Position numbers and translations under genes: made by a program | Notes under the pieces: generated by a model | Databases searched by the model: none | What the model saw: the letters and a program-made list of their open reading frames with translations, nothing else | Told to the model about the DNA's origin: nothing | Assembly (NCBI GenBank): GCA_007570785.1 | Contig: ML660201.1 | Location: forward strand, 37,651,656 to 37,715,655 | Source: Antilocapra americana | Lineage: Eukaryota; Chordata; Mammalia; Artiodactyla; Antilocapridae | Length of the DNA: 64,000 nt | Reading direction: 5' to 3' | Shown: positions 58,335 to 64,000 of the stretch, one piece after another | How positions within the stretch are numbered: position 1 is the first letter of the stretch | Layout: each line of letters begins with the position of its first letter

Positions 58335-59645
58335 CTGTGCTTATTGGTAGAAGAGGGTGGTATCTGTTTTATAGTGCTTAATGAGAATGTTTGAAGTGCC
58401 TACCACTGAGATGGACACTAAGAATGACTAGGAAAAAAATTATAACATGCTTTCTCAACACCCCCTGGTTTATAATTTGATCAAGGAGTAAAATTGTGCT
58501 TCCAACAAATAGTTAATTGACACTAGAAGATAGCAGGATTCTGTGGCCAAATTATGTAGGCATTTTGAGGGACAGGGAGATGAAGAGGCTTAAAACAGTG
58601 TAAATCCCCATCTCATTCCCATGTTTCAAACACATGCTATGGACCTGAGCATGCAGTGTATGCATGGAGTTATTGACCAAGTGCTCTAATTAGTTGCACA
58701 TTAGTAGTCAAGTAAAACATCAACTCAACTTCAGGAAAATCTACTTCTCTGATGTGTACTAGGTCAGTGTGAGAATGGGAAACTCTTGAATATCATTGGA
58801 AAGTTCATTCTAAAAATCAAGATATAAATGAGAACAAAATGAGAGTTGAGCTTCAAAAATAAGCTGAAAATTGACTCCTGTTTTAATTAGGAAAAAGGAA
58901 AGAGAAATAGGACTCTCACACCTAGGGATTTCCCACACACCTGGGTACTGTGCTCAGATTTTAAACTAATACCTGCCAACCCCTGGGCCCAGAACATGTC
59001 AATATCCATGGGAAAAGAAGCTTTGTTATTTAGGAATGAGTTCAGCTGCATGTAACAGAAAACCTGCCCACCAGTGTCTTAAATGGGGGGATATTTCCTT
59101 GTGTGACAAGAAGTCCTCCAGACATAAGGCATGTCAGTTCTTTTTTTTTTTTTTTCCCCTATCATTTTTCAAGATGATGGCCCTGTTTCCTGGACATGTT
59201 GATCAAATTCATGTCAGGAAGAAAGAGAAAAAGATGGCAGGAACAGTGTCTGTTCTTTGTATTGGGAAAGTACACACTTCCCCAGAGTACCCGCCAACGG
59301 ATTTGAGTTTACCTGTCACTGGTAAGAACTTGACTGTGACGATCACACTTGGTTTCTAGGGGGTCTGCAAGAGTGGTTGGTTCGCTATGGGATGGAGAGA
59401 CAGGAGAGAAGGTGTTGGGAGTGAGAAGTGGATGAGTCCACCAAGAGTTCCTGCTGCAGGAAGTTTCATAGAGGTGGCATTTAGTACAAAGTTAAAACTG
59501 CGAAGTTTATCTTTAGGTGGTATTCATCCTTTGATCAGGTTTACCCTTCTTGCTGTGGAAAACAAGCGATGATCTATAGTTTCAGATGTTTTCCTGCTAC
59601 AGCATTCTACAATTTCTCAGATACTTTTTTAAAAAATAGAACTTT
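58335..59645. other. Unique or very old repeat DNA
   Basis: 59035-59250 (cagctgcatgtaacagaaaa, gtgacaagaagtcctccaga) resembles an old mammalian repeat that I cannot name. It contains T15 at about 59142-59156. The 107-codon frame across it (59036-59359) includes the T-run as polyphenylalanine and is not credible as a gene. Confidence 0.4.
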
Positions 59646-59649
59646 TTTA

Positions 59650-59956
59650 TTTTAAAATGTATTTATTTATGGCTCTGTTGGGCCTTTGTCGCTGTGTGGA
59701 CTCTTCTCTAGTTGAGGCAAACGAGAGCTACAGTCTAGTTGCAGCGAGCAGGCTTCGCAATGTGGCAGCTTCTTTGTGGCAGAGCCAGGCTCTCTGGTGT
59801 GTGGGCTTCAGTGCTTGCGGCATGCAGGCTCAACAGTTGTGGTACATGAGCTCAGCTGATCCAAGGCATGTGGGGCCTTCCCAGGTCAGGAGTCGAACCT
59901 GTGTCTCCTGCATTGGCAGGCAAACTCTTCACCACTGAGCCACCATGGAAGCCCCT
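59650..59956 (-). mobile_element. CHR-type SINE, full-length
   Basis: It runs from the aaaatgtatttatttatggc tail through ctagttgcagcgagcaggct and ggagtcgaacctgtgtctcc to the head ctgagccaccatggaagccc. It is diverged from Bov-tA in the body but shares the tRNA-like head. Confidence 0.9.
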
Positions 59957-60004
59957 CAATACTTTTATAATGACTGAAAACTTTCTCATAACAAACATAG
60001 CACA

Positions 60005-60190
60005 TTTATCAAGGGATTACTGTGTCCCAGGTACTTTAAGCACTTAATATGCATGCTCTTCCTCGGTCCTCATCACACTCCTGTGACGCTGTCCATTTTA
60101 CAGATGAAAGGAACAATGTTAGGAGCAGGCTAAGTAACTGTCTCTTGGTGACCTATCTAGGTGGTGGCCAGGTCAGGGTTCATTCTAGGG
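60005..60190 (-). repeat. MIR SINE relic
   Basis: It has ttactgtgtcccaggtactt, 'gtccattttacagatgaaag' and ggtggccaggtcagggttca. Confidence 0.75.
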
Positions 60191-60194
60191 GAGC

Positions 60195-61175
60195 TGACAC
60201 CAAAGACCTTTCTCTTAAGCACTAAGCTTTATAGTTTGCAGGGCAGCTTCACGTTTGAATGGATTCTATCTTTACAGCCTGGCTGTTTATATAATACAAA
60301 TGTTTTCACAGTTTTCGTTTTTCAAAACTTCGCAATTTGTGTTTGGAAAGGCCTCTGCTGTGTGATTGGATTGCTTTCTGCCTGATCTGTGCTCTGCTAC
60401 ACAGTCTCAGGTCAGAGGATGAGACTGGAAACAGGAATGAATGCAGTGTACTGTCCTGGCTTTCAGGCCTGTTGTGTTTACCTTTGAATCCCAGTTTTAA
60501 CAAGTGACTTTAGAAAGTTACATGATCTCCTAAGGGATAGTTTATTCATATGCAATGGAAAGATCATAGTATTAACCAATGGCTTTTTTATGTTGAGCTT
60601 TCATCAAATATATCATGCTTTATTATTTTATAAGCATGCTGTAAGGATATAAAATGCTTATGTAAAAACCAGTTAAATGTAAACCTCTTCATAGGGGTTT
60701 CTGATTTGGTGAACAGCTCTACTCTGTTTCAATCAGGTAGTTGTCATACTTATAAACACATACTGTATACTCTACCCATACACAGAAATGAGTATCCCAC
60801 CCATCTCCTACCTTTTGAACCAGAATCTTCCACTCCTATTGCTTTAGGAATCATGGGGGGAAAAAAGGCATTATGACTTTTAAATACCTAATGGAGAAGA
60901 AGTGGAAAAAAAGAATAAAACCAGCTTAGGGGAGCTGACCCTAACTATTAATATTTTCCTCATTGGAGTGACATTAATCCTCAATTCATTTAGGTTAGAA
61001 AAACATCTTCTCTTTAAAATGTAAATACCATTTTGAAGGTTATGTGACTCTTTTCCAATTACATTTTAGAATGATTTGCTTTCCTCTTAATCATGAGTTG
61101 AGTGAATTGTGCTCAGGGGACTGGGAGTTTGACTGAATTAAGGGAGGCAGATCACCGTGGCATATGGAGCCAAAC
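60195..61175. other. Unique DNA, no gene seen
   Basis: No named repeat or credible frame. Confidence 0.4.
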
Positions 61176-61179
61176 CAGT

Positions 61180-61285
61180 GGCTTTTTTGATGAGAAACAA
61201 GTGAGATAATGCACATGAAATGCTTGACATAATGTGTAACAAGGTACTGGGTAGGTACTAGGTAACTGATAACTGTGGAAATGGT
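61180..61285 (+). repeat. MIR 3' half relic
   Basis: aagtgagataatgcacatga followed by aatgcttgacataatg is the MIR 3' layout. Confidence 0.5.
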
Positions 61286-61589
61286 TAAAGCACCAGGGAA
61301 CATGGATCTCCTGGATTCCCATTGTTCACACGTGTTTGTGCCCATATGCACACTCTCTTTTGTTTTGTCACATGTCCACTATGTGAACTCAAGTTAGCTG
61401 TAGCTGCAACAGGGCTCGGGCTTTGTTTTATTGACAGTTCACCTGGTACGTGCTATAAAACTTTGTCCCCCATACTTTTTCATTTTGAATTACTTATTTA
61501 TCTTAGTCAAAATAGAAATGCACATAATAGAACTCCAAACAGAAAAATAAAAATGATTTAAGAAAATAAGTGAACGTTTCCTATTTTTC

Positions 61590-62000
61590 CCTACTTTGAT
61601 CTTTTGGCCTCTTCTCCAAATACTACCATTGTAAAATTTCTTCTGTAATTTTTCACAAGGATAAATTATACAGATGTTGACCTTGAATCAAAACAACACG
61701 AACAGAGCCTTTAAAACTTTATTGCGATGGCATGATATTATAGACGTTCTTCACACCTTGCTCTTTGACATCATACTATACCTTGAAGAGCAGCCCTACC
61801 TCACTGTTGTTAACAGCCATACCTATTGCTTTGTATTGATGAGCCAGAATATCTTATTAAACCCAACCGATGGCATATGGATTCCTTCAAACTTTTTGTA
61901 CTTTTATGCAGTGTTACAAAGAAAATTCTTGCACACTTTCTGCGTATTTTTTACAGTCTATCTATAGGGAAAATTCTTAACATGAATGCATTATGTTAAA
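61590..62000 (-). repeat. Possible old L1M antisense
   Basis: The order ggataaattatacagatgtt, catgatattatagacgttct, tcactgttgttaacagccat loosely follows the antisense 3' end of old L1 elements. Weak. Confidence 0.35.
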
Positions 62001-62004
62001 GAGT

Positions 62005-63090
62005 GTGAGAATTTGCCATTCTGATAAGAAATAGCTAAATGTCCAACATCCAAGAAAGCTTACACCAGATTTCCCCTTTTAAAAACCAGGTAGGCGAAGT
62101 ATCTCTTGCTCATCACATTCCCCCAACTTCATTTACTTGCCTTTCAGTAGCTTTCTAAAAAATTAAGAATGTTATGTCTGTTTGGTTTGATTTAGCTATC
62201 CCTCTGGACTTTTGCTTATGGCACTTTTCAGAGAAGGCAGGCTTGTGAAGTGCATTGAATACAGGGGTCGTGTTCTGGCTCTCCTCAACTAACATGAATT
62301 TAGCTGGGGTATTTTTCTAATTAAAGAAATTTGATAAGATATGGTGATGTATCTGGGTTATATCACTTTTCTTCAAATGCAAGATCATTATTATTTTTTT
62401 TTTGCTTATATTCAATCTCATCTAATAATTGCCCACAAAATTACCTTATTGCTAGAGAACTGATCCTATATTCCACATGTCAGTGGGGGCCTCCTTGCCC
62501 CATAGAAATATAAGTATAATTGACCCAAACTAGCCATTCCGTAGTCTGTAAGAGTTTGTTTGCTCCACACCTTCTGTAAATTTCTTTGATTTCTCTGTCT
62601 ACGTGTTATATAGTATTTTGCTCCACTCAACATGAGGTGCAAATTATATACGTTTATCCATTGTAATCATCTCCCCAGTCCTTCTTGCAAACTTAGTGGC
62701 AAACTTGAAGAAATAAGAGGTCACTTGACTTCCCCATTACCCCTTCCTAGTTCCTCTTTGGCAGTTTTGCCTCCTTCTGTGAAGCCTTGATGACCACCAG
62801 CATCCATGCCTTCCAATCTGCAAGTCTCTGATGGTTTAAAAGGCTTGCCTTTCAAGCAAATATGACATCTTTCCCAAAGGAAAAAAAGTTAAAGCAGAAA
62901 AAGAACCTCTGTATCATTACTAGCTCATTCCTTTAATCATATTGAGAGCATCTCCCTTACAAAGAAACTTTCCCATGCTGCTTTTCTGTTTCTTTTTGTT
63001 TTAATTGGTTGCTATTTGGCTATAAAGATTCTTATAGAGGAAAATTTTCTCAGGTTAAATCTAGCCTTTCAAGAAAGAACTTGACTTTTG
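62005..63090. other. Unique DNA with L2 trace
   Basis: An L2-like string occurs at about 62765-62840 (tgtgaagccttgatgaccac). No gene. Confidence 0.4.
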
Positions 63091-63094
63091 CAGA

Positions 63095-63298
63095 AAGGGA
63101 AACCTGGGTTAAATCCAGGCCCTTGTCTTCACTCTCTGCATAACATAAGCAACTTAACTTTTGAAACTAATTCTCTTCAGTAATGTACAGGAGGTAGTTC
63201 TTGATGGATTGTTTAAAACACTGGAAATCATAAACATCAGGCATCAAGTTCAGGGCTTAGAAAGTAGGAAGTGCTCAGAAAATGAGAGTGTTATGACC
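63095..63298 (+). repeat. MIR SINE relic
   Basis: aacctgggttaaatccaggc, then taagcaacttaacttttgaa and the end agaaagtaggaagtgctcag. Confidence 0.65.
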
Positions 63299-63299
63299 A

Positions 63300-64000
63300 C
63301 AACTCTAATTATCCTCATGGTCCATGTCATTGGGTTTCTTCCGAGTGATATGTTTTGTTGATTCACATTGTGGAATGCACATACATTCTCACTGCTCATT
63401 GTTTCAATGTTTCCTTTTCTTAACCCCATGCTAAAGTGTCTCAGGAGAAGACTGTGTCTCATTCTCTAGTTGTCAAGAACACATTAGGTACTCTGCCAGT
63501 ACTTATTGATTGGTATTTTATTGATTGACAGACTTTCAGAGATCTGAAAATTCTTCTTCCTTTTGCCTTCCTGGTAACAGCCTAAAGATGCAGAAATTCA
63601 CTCTATTAGAAAATGTTTGATTTCTTCCCTGCCTGCCTTACTTTGAGTCAGATTCCTATGTTCTGACATGAAACTTATCTTCATTTTTTTTTCTTCTAAG
63701 GAGAAATCGATCTTTCTCATTTCTTGCTCCTTTTCAAATTCCCTTTTGTTAGTCTTTCTCTTTCTCACCTACACATGGATTCTCTCCTGTTCTTCTGGTT
63801 GAAATTCATCTCTAGTGTCATAAATACCCTTGTAGTCTATGTGATTCTCCTGCCTACTTTACCTCCAGAAGATATATTCATCTTGTTTGAAAGAAAACAT
63901 CATTTGTTTCCTAGCATCTGATCTGAATAACAGTGAAATGTTTGTTTAAAATTAATGCTTTGAGCAAAGAACCCTCTCTGTTTACTTGACTTGCAATATT
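63300..64000. other. Unique DNA with L2 trace, no gene
   Basis: An L2 terminus is likely at about 63440-63540 (cattaggtactctgccagta). The rest has no named feature. Confidence 0.4.

Noticed and set aside
59036..59359. 107-codon frame
   Set aside because: It includes a T15 run read as polyphenylalanine and lies in an old repeat; no recognisable domain.

Overview
This window is nuclear DNA from a ruminant, most likely a bovid. The repeats show this: BovB LINEs, Bov-tA SINEs with a tRNA-Glu-like head, dimeric Bov-A2 SINEs ending in an AGC/TGC microsatellite, older cetartiodactyl CHR-type SINEs and artiodactyl L1 fragments. They lie among much older mammalian MIR, L2, L1M and hAT-Charlie relics. 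The species cannot be fixed from the sequence alone. I found no spliced protein-coding gene, no functional tRNA or rRNA gene, no CRISPR array and no bacterial or viral gene. The window reads as intergenic or intronic DNA. Nearly all long open frames fall in transposons or look like chance.

Layout. 1-5 kb: an isolated CpG-rich patch near 1.05 kb, a Bov-tA with an internal duplication, a Bov-A2 with clean target-site duplications (TSDs), a decayed mariner miniature element and an antisense BovB piece with a repeated segment. 5-14 kb: mostly unique AT-rich DNA with MIR, L2 and L1 relics, a Bov-tA and a G4-forming C-rich tract. 14-19.7 kb: a BovB 3' end, old L1M DNA, six Bov-tA copies and an unrecognised 0.8-kb block. 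19.7-25.8 kb: the only recognisable gene copy, a processed RPL17 pseudogene nested inside a CHR SINE, with more Bov-tA. 25.8-45 kb: scattered SINEs in MIR/L2 background, a second Bov-A2, repeat-poor islands and a G4 motif at 38.48 kb. 45-51 kb: an L1 3' end, an unnamed old repeat and three same-strand MIRs. 51-53.3 kb: a mariner hairpin resembling the bovine miR-2284/2285 precursors, then a BovB nested in a hAT-Charlie relic. 55.2-56.8 kb: an old L1M piece, a 100-N assembly gap and a young L1 with a 5' inversion. 57-64 kb: unique DNA with CHR, Bov-tA, MIR and L2 pieces.

The elements form a retrotransposition network rather than a pathway. BovB supplies reverse transcriptase (its YADD motif is visible in two copies). 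Its 3' end shares sequence with Bov-tA and Bov-A2, which are thought to borrow that machinery. L1 explains the poly(A)-tailed RPL17 copy with its 15-bp TSD. No previously undescribed system is evident. The best leads are the mariner-derived hairpin, the RPL17 copy with a long preserved frame, two G4 motifs and the CpG patch.
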